The notes under the pieces: model-generated
Seen by the model: only the letters and a program-made list of their open reading frames with translations
Databases searched by the model: none
What the model was told of the DNA's origin: nothing
Part shown: positions 19,671 through 29,501 of the stretch, piece after piece
Numbering within the stretch: the first letter of the stretch is position 1
Layout: each line of letters opens with the position of its first letter
NCBI RefSeq assembly: GCF_011762485.1
Contig: NZ_JAAKGI010000002.1
Location: 1 to 64,000 of the forward strand
DNA from: Yeosuana marina
GTDB lineage: Bacteria > Bacteroidota > Bacteroidia > Flavobacteriales > Flavobacteriaceae
Direction: 5' to 3'
DNA: 64,000 bases
Made by a program: the position numbers and the translations under genes

Positions 19671-20435
19671 TTAATTTTTAAGGCCTTGTGCAGATTTAAT
19701 TTTAAGTTCGCCAGTTCCTACAGGAATTTTAAACTTACCATATACAATAATCTTGTTTTCATCTGCCGTTAACCACAAAAGATTGTTATTTTTCCCTTGA
19801 AGGACATTTTCACTTGAGCTTATAGATAGTTTGTAACATTCCTTTTTTCCAATATTAGTAGAAATGGTTTCTTTACCAAGAAATGTTATTTGAGCTTTAA
19901 TTTCCTCTATATCAAAAACAATTGTAAAACTTTTTTTTGAGCCAACACTCATGTTTTTGTAATCAAAAAGTCTAATGTTATATAAAGTAGAAACGATGTC
20001 TTTAGTACCTGTGTTAATTGAAAAACTCTTTTGTTCTTCCTTTTTATTTTTTTTACGTTGAATAGAATTTATAGTATTTGTTTTGTGGTTGAATGTATAC
20101 TTCATGAATTTGTAGTAACTCCCTTCGTTAATATCGCGTTTGTATAGGTAAGGTGTTAAATTTTTAGGGTTTACATAGCTTTCGTATAAATCGACAATTT
20201 TGAAAAAGCTATCCCATTTACTGTAGGTTGTAGCCGTACATTTAAGCCTTAAAAGTGTCGCTTTCGAAGTTTTAGCATCACTAGTTTCCATAGTTACTTC
20301 AGCAATGTCAGTTAAAATACCAGACATGTTGTAGGATGCTGTATAAGTTAGTTTCTCACCTGCTGCAATAGCATTTTTTTGAGCCTTATTAGAAAAGGAT
20401 GCTAAACAAAGTAAAAAAACGACTAGTTTTTTCAT
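19671..20435 (-). CDS. DUF3108 domain-containing exported protein
   Basis: A 254-residue exported protein. Residues 1-18 form a signal peptide (hydrophobic core, then ASFSNKA). The mature part matches DUF3108: AAGEKLTYTASYNMSGI, where the protein is beta-rich with YLYKRDINEGSYY and a late NLLWLTADENKIIVYGKFKIPVG. The family resembles a lipid-binding half-barrel of the envelope, but its role is not established. It heads a leftward gene run with the small membrane protein and the two M28 peptidases. Confidence 0.82.
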   Translation of the reverse strand: MKKLVVFLLCLASFSNKAQKNAIAAGEKLTYTASYNMSGILTDIAEVTMETSDAKTSKATLLRLKCTATTYSKWDSFFKIVDLYESYVNPKNLTPYLYKRDINEGSYYKFMKYTFNHKTNTINSIQRKKNKKEEQKSFSINTGTKDIVSTLYNIRLFDYKNMSVGSKKSFTIVFDIEEIKAQITFLGKETISTNIGKKECYKLSISSSENVLQGKNNNLLWLTADENKIIVYGKFKIPVGTGELKIKSAQGLKN

Positions 20436-20615
20436 GTATAATTTATGTGTTTTTTATAGTGCATATAGTACCACTTATTGTGCCGAAAAATACGATGCTT
20501 TATGTTATTATGCTAATTTTATGTTTTGATAATTAAGTTAAAAACAACTAACATTTGTCATAGTTTTAGTGCTTTTCAAACACTATTTTTAGTAATAATT
20601 AAAAACTTTAAATAG

Positions 20616-21458
20616 ATGAAATCGATACTACTACCAACAGATTTCTCTAAGAATTCTGAAAACGCTATTAAATATGCTATGGAATTGTTTAAAGATGTTC
20701 CTTGCACTTTTTATGTATTGAACGTCCAAAAGGCATCCTCTTTTATTTCAGATGATATGATGGCTATGGCATCCTCTGCTACAATTTATCAAACAATTGT
20801 AGAAGTGTCAAAGAAGTCACTCACTAATTTAATTGCTAAAATTGAAAAAAAATATAAAAACGAAAAACATTCATTTCAATCTGTTGTTGATTATGACAAT
20901 TTTATTGATTCTATAAATCAAATAAGTATCAATAAGCAAATAGATCTTATTGTGATGGGAACTAAAGGAGCTTCAGGCTTAGAAAGAGTTGTTTTTGGAA
21001 GTAATACGGTACATGTAATGCAACGTTGTATTGCACCTGTACTCGCTATTCCAGATGGTTGTTTATTTACTAATTTAGATAGAATAGTATTTTCTACAAA
21101 TAATCTAACACTACATAATGTTGAAGAATTAAAACCGCTTAAAGATTTATTGGTTCTTCATAAGTCAAAATTAAATGTGCTTCATTTTGATGATTTTGAG
21201 GGAGCAACCAATCAAAAAAAGGAAAATAAGCTCTTTCTTAAAAAACATTTTAGTAATGTAATAACATACGAAAATATTGACTCTTATAGTAAGGATTTTT
21301 ATAAAACTGTTTCAGGATATATCCATGCAAATGATATTAAATTAATAGCTTTAATGAGAAAGAAGCACTCATTTTTAGAGCGTTTATTTAATCAGCATCC
21401 CGAAGAAACATTAGCTTTTAATATAGACATTCCTTTTTTAGTGATGGAGAATACATGA
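20616..21458 (+). CDS. Universal stress protein, two UspA domains
   Basis: A 280-residue cytosolic protein of two UspA modules. The first begins ILLPTDFSKNSENAIKYA and ends with the ATP-binding pattern MGTKGASGLERVVFGSNT (about residues 114-131) followed by APVLAIPDG. The second is diverged and lacks a clear nucleotide loop (RKKHSFLERLFNQHPEE). Flavobacteria carry many such tandem proteins, thought to act in stress or stationary phase. It is divergent from the DUF3108 gene across a 180-base spacer. Confidence 0.88.
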   Translation: MKSILLPTDFSKNSENAIKYAMELFKDVPCTFYVLNVQKASSFISDDMMAMASSATIYQTIVEVSKKSLTNLIAKIEKKYKNEKHSFQSVVDYDNFIDSINQISINKQIDLIVMGTKGASGLERVVFGSNTVHVMQRCIAPVLAIPDGCLFTNLDRIVFSTNNLTLHNVEELKPLKDLLVLHKSKLNVLHFDDFEGATNQKKENKLFLKKHFSNVITYENIDSYSKDFYKTVSGYIHANDIKLIALMRKKHSFLERLFNQHPEETLAFNIDIPFLVMENT

Positions 21459-21522
21459 TTTTTGTAACATTTTTGAGGGTAACTCGTCTTATAAGTACAT
21501 CAATTAAAAACACATAACCATC

Positions 21523-21861
21523 ATGAGACAAGACAATCAACTATTAGTTATTACGCACTTAAGTCAGTTGGCAACAGCTTTAACAGGCTTTGGAGGCTTA
21601 TTAATTCCTTTGATAATTTGGGCTACTCAAAAAGAGAAAGTTTATAATATGGACGAACAAGGAAAGCGTATTGTAAATTTTCAATTGAGTTTAATTATTT
21701 ATGCCATTATTTGTATTCCACTAATATTATTATTGGGCTTAGGAATTTTAGGATTTATTGTTCTTGGAGTTATATCTATTATTTTTCCTATTATTAATGC
21801 TATAAAGGCTAGTAATGGAGAAACTCCAGACTATCCAATGTCTATTCATTTTATCAAATAA
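21523..21861 (+). CDS. DUF4870 family membrane protein
   Basis: A 112-residue inner-membrane protein. It has the DUF4870 layout: an N-terminal LLVITHLSQLATALTGFGG helix, the IIWATQKEKVYNMDEQGKR loop, the NFQLSLIIYAI helix, and a third and fourth hydrophobic segment before GETPDYPMSI. The function is unknown; the family is distantly like Tic20. It follows the stress-protein gene by 64 bases and ends at a strong terminator. Confidence 0.85.
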   Translation: MRQDNQLLVITHLSQLATALTGFGGLLIPLIIWATQKEKVYNMDEQGKRIVNFQLSLIIYAIICIPLILLLGLGILGFIVLGVISIIFPIINAIKASNGETPDYPMSIHFIK

Positions 21862-21888
21862 ATATCACTAATTAAGTTAGAGAAAAAT

Positions 21889-21918
21889 AAAACGCTCACC
21901 AATTTTGGTGAGCGTTTT
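21889..21918. terminator. Bidirectional terminator between DUF4870 gene and dnaN
   Basis: A perfect 14-bp stem (AAAACGCTCACCAA and complement) with a two-base loop. It sits between convergent genes. Confidence 0.88.
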
Positions 21919-21944
21919 AAAATGTATAAAATAGTTTAGATAGT

Positions 21945-23063
21945 TTAAGTATTTAGCATAACCGGCATTACTAACATGGTTATTAATTCACCTTCATCCA
22001 GTCCATCAATAGGTGTTAAAATACCAGCTCTGTTTGGTAAGCTCATTTCCAATCTAACTTCATCTGCATTTAAGTTATTAAGCATCTCCGTTAAAAATCG
22101 AGAATTAAATCCTATTTGCATATCGTCTCCTTGATAATCACAAGTTAAGCGTTCTTCTGCTTTATTGCTATAATCAATATCTTCTGCAGAAATATTTAAT
22201 TCTGCACCTGCAATTTTTAAACGTATTTGGTGTGTGGTTTTATTTGAGAAAATACTAACACGACGAACAGAATTTAAAAACTGAGTTCTGTCTATCATTA
22301 ATTTATTAGGATTTTCTTTTGGAATAACAGCTTCGTAATTTGGATATTTACCATCGATTAAACGGCAAATTAATTGCGAATTTTCAAAAGTAAATTTTGC
22401 ATTAGAATCGTTATACTCTATAGCAACTTCTTCTTCACTTCCAGCTAAAATACCTTTTAAAAGATTTAAAGGTTTTTTAGGCATAATAAATTCAGCACTT
22501 TGAGAAGCTTTTAAATCTTCTCTTGTGTATTTAACCAATTTGTGAGCATCAGTAGCAACAAACGTTAATCCTTCTGGAGAAAATTGAAAAAATACGCCAC
22601 TCATTACAGGACGTAAATCGTCATTTCCTGCTGCAAAAATAGTTTTACTAATGGCGGTTGCTAAAACATCACCAGTAACGACTGTTTTACTTGGGTCTTC
22701 AAGAGCAACAGATTTAGGAAACTCTTCACCATTGGCATAGGCTAAAGCATATTTACCATGATTTGAACTGATTTCAACTGTATTATTGTCTTCAATTTTA
22801 AATGTTAAAGGCTGTTCAGGAAACGTTTTTAACGTGTCAAGCAATAATCTTGCAGGTAAAGCAACATTTCCTTTGCTTTCACTTTCAACATTAAGCACAG
22901 AAACCATTGTAGTTTCTAAATCACTAGCAGAAACGGTAAGTTTGGTATCATCTAGTTCAAACAAAAAATTATCTAGAATAGGTAAGGTGTTAGAGTTGTT
23001 AATAACACCACCCAACACTTGTAATTGTTTTAATAAATAGGTACTGGATACTATAAATTTCAT
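21945..23063 (-). CDS. dnaN: DNA polymerase III beta subunit (sliding clamp)
   Basis: The 372-residue processivity clamp that holds DNA polymerase III on DNA. It begins MKFIVSSTYLLKQLQVLGG, then NTLPILDNFLFEL, and the three repeated clamp domains follow (each about 120 residues), ending with the classic C-terminal LVMPVML motif used in intersubunit packing. The length is normal. No dnaA or recF is next to it, so it is not at an origin arrangement. It is transcribed alone, facing the DUF4870 gene. Confidence 0.96.
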   Translation of the reverse strand: MKFIVSSTYLLKQLQVLGGVINNSNTLPILDNFLFELDDTKLTVSASDLETTMVSVLNVESESKGNVALPARLLLDTLKTFPEQPLTFKIEDNNTVEISSNHGKYALAYANGEEFPKSVALEDPSKTVVTGDVLATAISKTIFAAGNDDLRPVMSGVFFQFSPEGLTFVATDAHKLVKYTREDLKASQSAEFIMPKKPLNLLKGILAGSEEEVAIEYNDSNAKFTFENSQLICRLIDGKYPNYEAVIPKENPNKLMIDRTQFLNSVRRVSIFSNKTTHQIRLKIAGAELNISAEDIDYSNKAEERLTCDYQGDDMQIGFNSRFLTEMLNNLNADEVRLEMSLPNRAGILTPIDGLDEGELITMLVMPVMLNT

Positions 23064-23236
23064 TTGGTTATTTATGTTTTAGTTTACAAATGTCGCATTC
23101 ATTTTATGTGAATTCATATTAAAATACCATAGGAAATATGAATGTTTTGCGTATTTATAATCTTTTTTAGTTAAAAAAAATACTACTTACAAATATATTG
23201 GATACAGACTAATATTGGAAACAAACTTATTAACAT

Positions 23237-24904
23237 TTAATGCGTGAATTTTTTCTTTCGTATGTAGTTAAATATAAATCCAAAAATAAGCAGTAAGACT
23301 AGTGGTAATAAGATGTTTAAGAGTTGCCATGTCGTTTTTTGATCAGCTATTTTTTGTTGATCTAAAAAAGCAACTTCAATTTCTTTGGAACGAATGTTTA
23401 TAAGTCCATCATCATCAAGTAAATAATTTACAGCGTTCAATAAAAATTCCTTGTTACCATAGGTTTTTCCGGTCCACCTATCAAAACCTAATTCTTGTGG
23501 TTTGTTTCTAACCACATCATTTTTTATAATATCCCCATCTGAAATTATAATCATTTTTGTTGGAACACTTTCGTCTTTTTCATCAGCAATCTTAAAAGGC
23601 TTTATACGGTTATGGTAGACCGATGTAAATTTACCTTCTAATAAAACAGCTAATGTTTGATTGCCTTTGTTAAAAAGCGCCGGATTTTGCTCTTTTGTAA
23701 CAATATCTAAGCTAATTTCTCTTGGTGTTCCTTCTAGCTTAGTTAATGGTGCACTTTCTAATAAAATAGTCTTTTTAACAGAATTTTTTAAAGTATCTAT
23801 TTGAGTCGCAAAATCAAATATTACTAAATTTATATTATTGACTATAGGATGACGACTGTTTGAAGATGCTAAAGGAGAATAAGGCCATCGTAAATTTTGA
23901 AATTGCGAATTACTACCTTCTCCAATGGCCAAGGTTATAGGCGCCGAATATAAAGTGCTTACTAATAATCTATTAATACGTACACCGTATTTAAAAAAGA
24001 AATCGGTAAGATTTAAATCTCTACCTGCGGCATATGTTTTTCCGTAGTCATTGTATAAACTATCTTTTTCAGCAATAACATCGTCAATAAGCCATAAACT
24101 TTTGCCACCATTCATTGTATACTGATCGAGAACTAGTTTTTCTTTTTCAGTAAAAGCTTCCGTTGGTTTTGCGGAAATAATAAGGTCAAATTGATTTAAT
24201 TCTTTGAGTGTTTTAGGAGCGTTGTTGGCAACACTATCCAATGTGAAAGGTGCTATTTTATAATACTCTCCAAGTTTTTTTACAAAATCGAAAATATGAA
24301 TATCGTCTAGCTCGCCATTACCTTTAAGAATAGCTATTTTTCTTCGCTTGGGTTTTGTTAATTTACTAAAGGCATCAGCAAAGGCATATTCTAAATGCTG
24401 AACAGAGTTGGTGACTAATTCTTGCTGTGAGACCCCAATTTTATTTTTCACTAAGGAAACCGTAACGGTTTTGCCATTATAACTAGCCAAAGCCCAGGGG
24501 AAAATAACTTCTTGAGACGTCTTTCCATTTTCTTGAACGCTTAGCTGCATAGGTGTTAAGCCTCGTTGACTTAATTGTTGAATAGTTTTATCGCTATTAG
24601 CTTCATCTTCTAACGGATTGATAAAATGGAAAGAAATATGGTTGTTATTAGCTTCAAATTCTTCAAGTAATTGTTTGGTTTCTCGTTGTAGACGCCTAAA
24701 TTCCGAAGGAAAATCATCACCAGTTAAGAACACATCAATAACAATGGGCGAATTAACATCTTTAATAACGTTTAAAGAGGCTTGACTTAATGTGTACCGT
24801 TTATCATGCGTTAAATCAAAACGTTTAAAAGCTAAGCTACTTAGGTAGTTTATTGCAATTAATGAAATAATTAAAATGATGATTTGTTTGCTATTTTTCA
24901 TCAA
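23237..24904 (-). CDS. gldG: Gliding-motility ABC transporter component GldG
   Basis: A 555-residue membrane-anchored component of the GldA-GldF-GldG transporter associated with flavobacterial gliding. An N-terminal membrane helix (about residues 7-25) is followed by RFDLTHDKRYTLSQAS, then a large periplasmic GldG/ABC-2 auxiliary domain with the thioredoxin-like DVFLTGDDFPSEFRRL start, and a C-terminal helix near 527-545 with a basic tail. Its start overlaps the end of the preceding 163-residue gene by 14 bases, which implies translational coupling. gldF lies just beyond that gene; gldA is not in the window. Confidence 0.92.
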   Translation of the reverse strand: MMKNSKQIIILIISLIAINYLSSLAFKRFDLTHDKRYTLSQASLNVIKDVNSPIVIDVFLTGDDFPSEFRRLQRETKQLLEEFEANNNHISFHFINPLEDEANSDKTIQQLSQRGLTPMQLSVQENGKTSQEVIFPWALASYNGKTVTVSLVKNKIGVSQQELVTNSVQHLEYAFADAFSKLTKPKRRKIAILKGNGELDDIHIFDFVKKLGEYYKIAPFTLDSVANNAPKTLKELNQFDLIISAKPTEAFTEKEKLVLDQYTMNGGKSLWLIDDVIAEKDSLYNDYGKTYAAGRDLNLTDFFFKYGVRINRLLVSTLYSAPITLAIGEGSNSQFQNLRWPYSPLASSNSRHPIVNNINLVIFDFATQIDTLKNSVKKTILLESAPLTKLEGTPREISLDIVTKEQNPALFNKGNQTLAVLLEGKFTSVYHNRIKPFKIADEKDESVPTKMIIISDGDIIKNDVVRNKPQELGFDRWTGKTYGNKEFLLNAVNYLLDDDGLINIRSKEIEVAFLDQQKIADQKTTWQLLNILLPLVLLLIFGFIFNYIRKKKFTH

Positions 24905-25382
24905 AAGTCTTTTCTAATTGATATTGAGTTATGCTATTTACGGTATCTTGTTTAAAATTAAATTCAAGACATTCCTGCATATTGTTAAAAGCACCTGGCT
25001 TAAACCCTAAATTATAATTCCATTTTTCAGGCGAATTTGCTTTTATGGAGTCATCCCAACCATACCACTCACTTTTTCCTAATTTGTCTTCCAGTTCTTT
25101 TTTTGTTTTTCCAATAAACAAGCTGTCTCTTATTATTTCATCACTCATTTCATAACGCAGTGCAGGTTTTTCTTTCCAGGCGTCTGAGTCAAAATATTTT
25201 TGGTGATGATAACTGCTAAATATATTGATAAACGGATAAAACACATAAAAATAGAAGATGGGTGTTAACACCAAACTTATTAAAAATCGCACCCATTTGC
25301 GTTTATCTATAGTACCGGCAAAAAACCAAAGTAAGATAAAAACGATGCATAAAAGGATGATAAAAGCCGGGGTAATAATCAT
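24891..25382 (-). CDS. Membrane protein of unknown function inserted between gldF and gldG
   Basis: A 163-residue protein that I cannot assign to a named family. Residues about 5-22 and 30-55 are membrane helices. The remaining 110 residues are soluble: a helical stretch, then SLFIGKTKKELEDKLGKSEWYGW and a WNYNLGFKPG segment, ending in a beta strand pattern (LEFNFKQDTVNSITQYQLEK). That layout, a G-x-T-KKEL-x-x-x-LG helix followed by W/Y-rich strands, resembles the SmpA/OmlA (BamE-like) fold. It begins 6 bases after the gldF stop and overlaps gldG by 14, so it is made from the same transcript as both. Confidence 0.7.
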   Translation of the reverse strand: MIITPAFIILLCIVFILLWFFAGTIDKRKWVRFLISLVLTPIFYFYVFYPFINIFSSYHHQKYFDSDAWKEKPALRYEMSDEIIRDSLFIGKTKKELEDKLGKSEWYGWDDSIKANSPEKWNYNLGFKPGAFNNMQECLEFNFKQDTVNSITQYQLEKTFDEK

Positions 25383-25388
25383 AAGGCG

Positions 25389-26099
25389 TTATTTGTTAAA
25401 ATTTAGTTTGGTTATCATCACAAAAAAAATGGTAATACTTAAAAAGTAAATGATATCTCTGCTATCTAAAACACCACGACTCATACTTTTAAAATGATAA
25501 CTCATTCCTAACTCTTCTAAAAAGGTACTGGATGTAATATCTGCAAGCCCATCAAAACCAATGTAAAATACAAAACAAATAGTGATAGCAATTAAAAAAG
25601 CAATTATTTGGTTTTCAGAGATAGTTGAAGAAAATATACCAATAGCGGTATAGGATGTTATTAAAAACAATAAACCAAAATAAGAACCAAGAGTGCTCCC
25701 AATATCAAGGTTTCCAATAGGATTTCCTAACTGATATACTGTATACACGTAAAGTAAGGTTGGTAAAAGGGCAATAATGATAAGAATGAGGGCTCCAAAA
25801 TATTTACCTAAAACAATGTTCAGTTTTGAAATGGGTTTGGTCATTAATAACTCAAGCGTACCTTGCTTTTTTTCATCAGAAAAACTGCGCATAGTTACTG
25901 CTGGAATTAAAAACATTAAAATCCAAGGAGCGATTAAAAAGAACGATGATAAATCTGCAAATCCATAATCTAAAATATTAAAGTCACCTTTAAAAACCCA
26001 TAAGAATAGTCCATTGAGCAATAAAAAAATGGCAATTACTAAATATCCAATTGGTGAGGAGAAGAATGAATTTATTTCTTTTCTTAAAATTGCTAGCAT
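25389..26099 (-). CDS. gldF: Gliding-motility ABC transporter permease GldF
   Basis: A 236-residue ABC-2 type permease, the membrane component of the gliding-associated transporter. It has six hydrophobic segments. The start LRKEINSFFSSPIGYLV and the RSFSDEKKQGTLELLMTKPIS segment (about residues 72-92) are the ABC-2 permease coupling region typical of GldF/NosY-like proteins. It is the first gene of the gldF-orf-gldG run. The length matches GldF. Confidence 0.92.
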   Translation of the reverse strand: MLAILRKEINSFFSSPIGYLVIAIFLLLNGLFLWVFKGDFNILDYGFADLSSFFLIAPWILMFLIPAVTMRSFSDEKKQGTLELLMTKPISKLNIVLGKYFGALILIIIALLPTLLYVYTVYQLGNPIGNLDIGSTLGSYFGLLFLITSYTAIGIFSSTISENQIIAFLIAITICFVFYIGFDGLADITSSTFLEELGMSYHFKSMSRGVLDSRDIIYFLSITIFFVMITKLNFNK

Positions 26100-26116
26100 T
26101 TATGTTTTTTTAAGGG

Positions 26117-26206
26117 GTCATTACGAAGAGGTAATGACAAAATAATGTTTTTCAATTTATGAGATTGCCACAACAAATTTATAAATTTGTCTCGCAATAA
26201 CTGTTT
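26117..26206 (-). repeat. Composite intergenic repeat, copy A (reverse orientation, diverged)
   Basis: The 22-base near-palindrome GTCATTAC-GAAGAG-GTAATGAC (26117-26138) and the GAGATTGC / GCAATA pair at 26161-26206 match, on the other strand, the two parts of the repeat found at about 58.8 and 62.1 kb. It lies in the 108 bases between gldF and the ABM gene. Confidence 0.6.
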
Positions 26207-26207
26207 A

Positions 26208-26504
26208 TTAATTAACTGAAGCAATCTTATCGACACTCCAAGCCTCAGGTTTTGCATTAAATAATGGTTTTGTTTTAGACCAAACAGCTTTAAATAAGTC
26301 TGATTGTCTGTAGGTCTCTAAATCTGCTTCAGATTCCCAATAACTATAGGTGAAAAATATATTAGAATCTTTTTTATCTCTGTAAAGTTCTAATAAGTTA
26401 CACCCTTTAAAATTTCTAATTTTGTTTTTATTCAGTTCAAAATTAGTAAGAAAATCGTCAATATGGTTTTCAGAAAAAGACATTTTTACAATTCTTATAA
26501 ACAT
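26208..26504 (-). CDS. Antibiotic biosynthesis monooxygenase (ABM) domain protein
   Basis: A 98-residue single-domain ABM protein of dimeric ferredoxin-like fold. It shows the pattern MFIRIVKMSF, NFKGCNLLELYRDK, FFTYSYWESEADLETYRQSDLF, with the W-E-S-x-A-D segment typical of the family. Members include small monooxygenases and haem-degrading enzymes; which applies here is not evident, as no haem ligand is obvious. It starts 6 bases after the SAM-hydrolase gene. Confidence 0.85.
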   Translation of the reverse strand: MFIRIVKMSFSENHIDDFLTNFELNKNKIRNFKGCNLLELYRDKKDSNIFFTYSYWESEADLETYRQSDLFKAVWSKTKPLFNAKPEAWSVDKIASVN

Positions 26505-26510
26505 CTTAAA

Positions 26511-27347
26511 TTAGTCTTTTAAAAAATTAATACTCACGGTATCCATTAAATTTAAGCCCATGAGTGTAGAAGCACTGCCAACAGTAGCGCTATTACTTTT
26601 GTAAACCGCTATTTCTAAAAAACTACCAGAATTAAAAACCACTAAACCTCTGCCTTCGTCATGGCGTTTGTCTTCGGGTATTTCAAAATTAACAAAATCG
26701 CTATATTTTTTATAAATAGTTTTAAACTTATAACTTCTAGCAGAAATTTCGAAAGATCGTCCTTTTTGGATGGCTTCAAAAAACGATTTTTTAATGTTAG
26801 TCACTACATTTCCGTAGTTGTCAATATAAAGTACGCTACCAATAATTTGTGATTTGTCTTCATTAACATAGGGCACAATATTTTTAATTGGTTTTATTTG
26901 GGTAATAGTTTTTCCAATAACTTCAAGGGTGCCGCCTCGTGCAATATGGCAGGCAACTTTAACAAACACATCTAAAACAGGAAAACTAGTTTGAATTTTA
27001 TCATGAATGTTAATTTCAACAATTTTTTCTGGCACAATTTCAGAGCAAATCATACTCATAATACCATTGTTGGCACAAATAAAGTAGTGATCGTCTAGTT
27101 TTAGGGCAATGTGTTTGTTTTCTGCATTTAATTCAGAATCTATCCCAATGACATGAATGGTACCTTTCGGAAAACTTCGATAGGCATTTTGAATAATATA
27201 TGCTGCTTCAGAAGTGTTAAAAGGCGAAATAGAATGTGAGATATCAACAATTCGAATTTCTGGCATTTCACTATAAATAGCTCCTTTAGTAGCACCAGCA
27301 AAGTGATCTTTTTCTCCAAAATCAGTTGTTAGTGTTATAATTGCCAT
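26511..27347 (-). CDS. S-adenosyl-L-methionine hydrolase (DUF62 family)
   Basis: A 278-residue SAM hydroxide adenosyltransferase-type enzyme, which splits SAM to adenosine and methionine using water or hydroxide. The N-terminal signature ITLTTDFGEKDHFAGATKG is diagnostic, followed by RIVDISHSISPF, then the ICANNGIMS segment and a C-terminal barrel with SVLYIDNYGNVVTNI. The length is normal. It is operonic with the downstream ABM gene and divergent from phoH. Confidence 0.9.
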   Translation of the reverse strand: MAIITLTTDFGEKDHFAGATKGAIYSEMPEIRIVDISHSISPFNTSEAAYIIQNAYRSFPKGTIHVIGIDSELNAENKHIALKLDDHYFICANNGIMSMICSEIVPEKIVEINIHDKIQTSFPVLDVFVKVACHIARGGTLEVIGKTITQIKPIKNIVPYVNEDKSQIIGSVLYIDNYGNVVTNIKKSFFEAIQKGRSFEISARSYKFKTIYKKYSDFVNFEIPEDKRHDEGRGLVVFNSGSFLEIAVYKSNSATVGSASTLMGLNLMDTVSINFLKD

Positions 27348-27395
27348 GCTTAAAATTGTTGATATGTTTTTAATGAGACCTCAATCAAAATTATG

Positions 27396-27403
27396 TATTT
27401 TTG
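27396..27403 (+). promoter_or_regulatory. Putative -7 box upstream of phoH
   Basis: TATTTTTG lies about 90 bases before the phoH start. No TTG at -33 was found. Confidence 0.3.
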
Positions 27404-27491
27404 AGTTTTACAAAGCTAATAAATCATTTCATCTGAATAAATTTTATTTAGGTTTATGTTAGACGATTTTTAAAACAAAAAAAGTACGCCT

Positions 27492-28445
27492 TTGAACGAA
27501 ATTATTATTGAACTTGAAGAAATTACTCCAAAAGAATTTTTCGGAGAACACAATGTTAACATTGAACTATTAAAAAAATACTTTCCTAAATTAAAGATTG
27601 TAGCAAGAGGTAATAAAGTAAAAGCATTTGGAGATGAAGAGCTTTTAGAAGAGTTTGACAGACGAATTACCATGCTCTTAAAGCATTTTGCGAAATATAA
27701 TAAACTAGATGAGAACACTATTGAGCGTGTTTTAACCAGCCAAAGTAGTGATGATTATTCTACGTCAAAACAAAGTGGAGAAGTTATTGTTCATGGAGTG
27801 TCTGGAAGGCTTATAAAAGCGCAAACAGCCAACCAACGTAAAATGGTTGAGCTTATGCGTAAAAATGATATGGTTTTTGCAATTGGTCCTGCAGGAACTG
27901 GTAAAACCTATACAGGGGTTGCTTTAGCTGTTCAAGCCTTAAAAAACAAAGAAGTTAAGCGTATTATATTAACAAGACCAGCGGTTGAAGCAGGTGAAAA
28001 TTTAGGGTTCTTGCCAGGTGATTTAAAAGAAAAATTAGATCCGTATATGCAACCTTTATATGATGCTTTACGCGATATGATACCGGCTGAAAAACTAGCG
28101 ATGTATATTGAAAACGGTACCATACAAATTGCACCATTAGCCTTTATGCGCGGTAGAACTTTAGATAATGCGTTTGTAATTTTAGATGAAGGTCAAAATA
28201 CAACGCATAACCAAATGAAAATGTTTTTAACCCGAATGGGGAAAAACGCCAAGTTTTTATTAACAGGAGATCCAGGTCAAATAGATTTACCAAGACGTAC
28301 TATTTCTGGTTTAAAAGAGGCTTTATTGATTTTAAAGAATGTAGAAGGTGTTGGGATGATATTTTTAGATGATAAGGATGTCATTCGTCATAAACTGGTT
28401 AAAAAGGTTATTGAAGCTTATAAAAGTATAGAAAATAGAGAGTAA
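27492..28445 (+). CDS. phoH: PhoH family ATPase
   Basis: A 317-residue PhoH-like P-loop protein. The Walker A motif GPAGTGKTY starts at residue 132 and Walker B is in [12 protein letters not shown], followed by [14 protein letters not shown]. An N-terminal nucleic-acid-binding-like segment (residues 1-75) precedes it. The start is a TTG at 27492: the residues right after it ([17 protein letters not shown]) are the usual PhoH N-terminus and the next in-frame ATG is about 60 codons on. Its stop shares one base with the ATG of purC. Relatives are linked to RNA metabolism; the exact role is open. Confidence 0.9.
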   Translation: MNEIIIELEEITPKEFFGEHNVNIELLKKYFPKLKIVARGNKVKAFGDEELLEEFDRRITMLLKHFAKYNKLDENTIERVLTSQSSDDYSTSKQSGEVIVHGVSGRLIKAQTANQRKMVELMRKNDMVFAIGPAGTGKTYTGVALAVQALKNKEVKRIILTRPAVEAGENLGFLPGDLKEKLDPYMQPLYDALRDMIPAEKLAMYIENGTIQIAPLAFMRGRTLDNAFVILDEGQNTTHNQMKMFLTRMGKNAKFLLTGDPGQIDLPRRTISGLKEALLILKNVEGVGMIFLDDKDVIRHKLVKKVIEAYKSIENRE

Positions 28446-29392
28446 TGAGCAATACTATCATTGACACCAATTTTAAGTTTCCTGGACAAAAAAGTGTCTA
28501 CAAAGGAAAAGTTAGAGAAGTCTATAATATTAACGATAAAGAGTTGGTTATGATTGCAACCGACAGGCTTTCTGCGTTTGATGTTGTTATGCCAAAAGGT
28601 ATTCCCTATAAAGGACAAATACTAAACCAGATTGCCACCAAAATGATGGCAGCTACAGAAGATTTAGTTCCTAATTGGTTAACAGCCACACCAGATCCTA
28701 ACGTAGCCGTTGGTCATTTATGTGAGCCTTTTAAAGTAGAAATGGTTATTCGAGGGTATATGTCTGGTCATGCAGCAAGAGAATATAAATCTGGGAAAAG
28801 AATACTTTGTGGAGTTGCTTTGCCAGAAGGCATGAAAGAAAACGATAAGTTTCCAGAACCTATTATAACACCAGCAACCAAAGCTGAAATGGGAGATCAT
28901 GATGAAGATATATCTCGTGAAGGAATTCTTAAACGTAGTATTGTTTCAGAAGACGATTATTCAGTTTTAGAAGATTATACACGTAAATTATTCCAGCGAG
29001 GATCAGAAATTGCTGCATCACGAGGTCTTATTTTGGTAGATACCAAATACGAATTTGGTAAAACCAAAGATGGAAAAATTGTTTTGATAGACGAAATACA
29101 CACACCAGATTCGTCACGCTATTTTTATGCCGATGGCTATCAAGACAGACAAGATAGAGGCGAAGCACAAAAGCAATTATCAAAAGAATTTGTACGCCAA
29201 TGGCTGATTAGCAATAATTTTCAAGGGTTGGAAGGACAGACCGTTCCTTTTATGAGTGATGACTATATTGAAACCGTTTCAGGCCGTTATATAGAATTAT
29301 ATGAAAATATTACAGGAGAAACCTTTGTAAAAGCTGATGTATCTAATATTCAAGAGCGGATTGAAGCGAATGTTTTAGAGTATTTAAAGTAG
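28445..29392 (+). CDS. purC: Phosphoribosylaminoimidazole-succinocarboxamide synthase
   Basis: A 315-residue SAICAR synthase, which joins aspartate to CAIR in purine synthesis. The phosphate and substrate motifs are present: [11 protein letters not shown] near residue 19, [28 protein letters not shown], and [13 protein letters not shown]. It is of the longer yeast/Bacteroidota type with an extended C-terminus. It is translationally coupled to phoH through a TAATG overlap, with a hairpin and T-run after its stop. Confidence 0.95.
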   Translation: MSNTIIDTNFKFPGQKSVYKGKVREVYNINDKELVMIATDRLSAFDVVMPKGIPYKGQILNQIATKMMAATEDLVPNWLTATPDPNVAVGHLCEPFKVEMVIRGYMSGHAAREYKSGKRILCGVALPEGMKENDKFPEPIITPATKAEMGDHDEDISREGILKRSIVSEDDYSVLEDYTRKLFQRGSEIAASRGLILVDTKYEFGKTKDGKIVLIDEIHTPDSSRYFYADGYQDRQDRGEAQKQLSKEFVRQWLISNNFQGLEGQTVPFMSDDYIETVSGRYIELYENITGETFVKADVSNIQERIEANVLEYLK

Positions 29393-29413
29393 AATAAGAT
29401 TGTAATTATAAAC

Positions 29414-29447
29414 AAAAAGACTTTATCATATGATAAGGTTTTTTTTG
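29414..29447 (+). terminator. Terminator of phoH-purC
   Basis: An 18-base self-complementary stem centred on CATATG (29421-29438, two G-U pairs) is flanked by an A-run and an 8-base T-run, just after the purC stop. Confidence 0.7.
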
Positions 29448-29501
29448 TTATTGATGTTTAAAGAAATACATATCCTTTGGGATATAAATTTGTTCTGATG
29501 A

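Noticed and set aside
21945-23063. Replication origin near dnaN
   Set aside because: No dnaA, recF or cluster of DnaA boxes was seen; dnaN stands alone.
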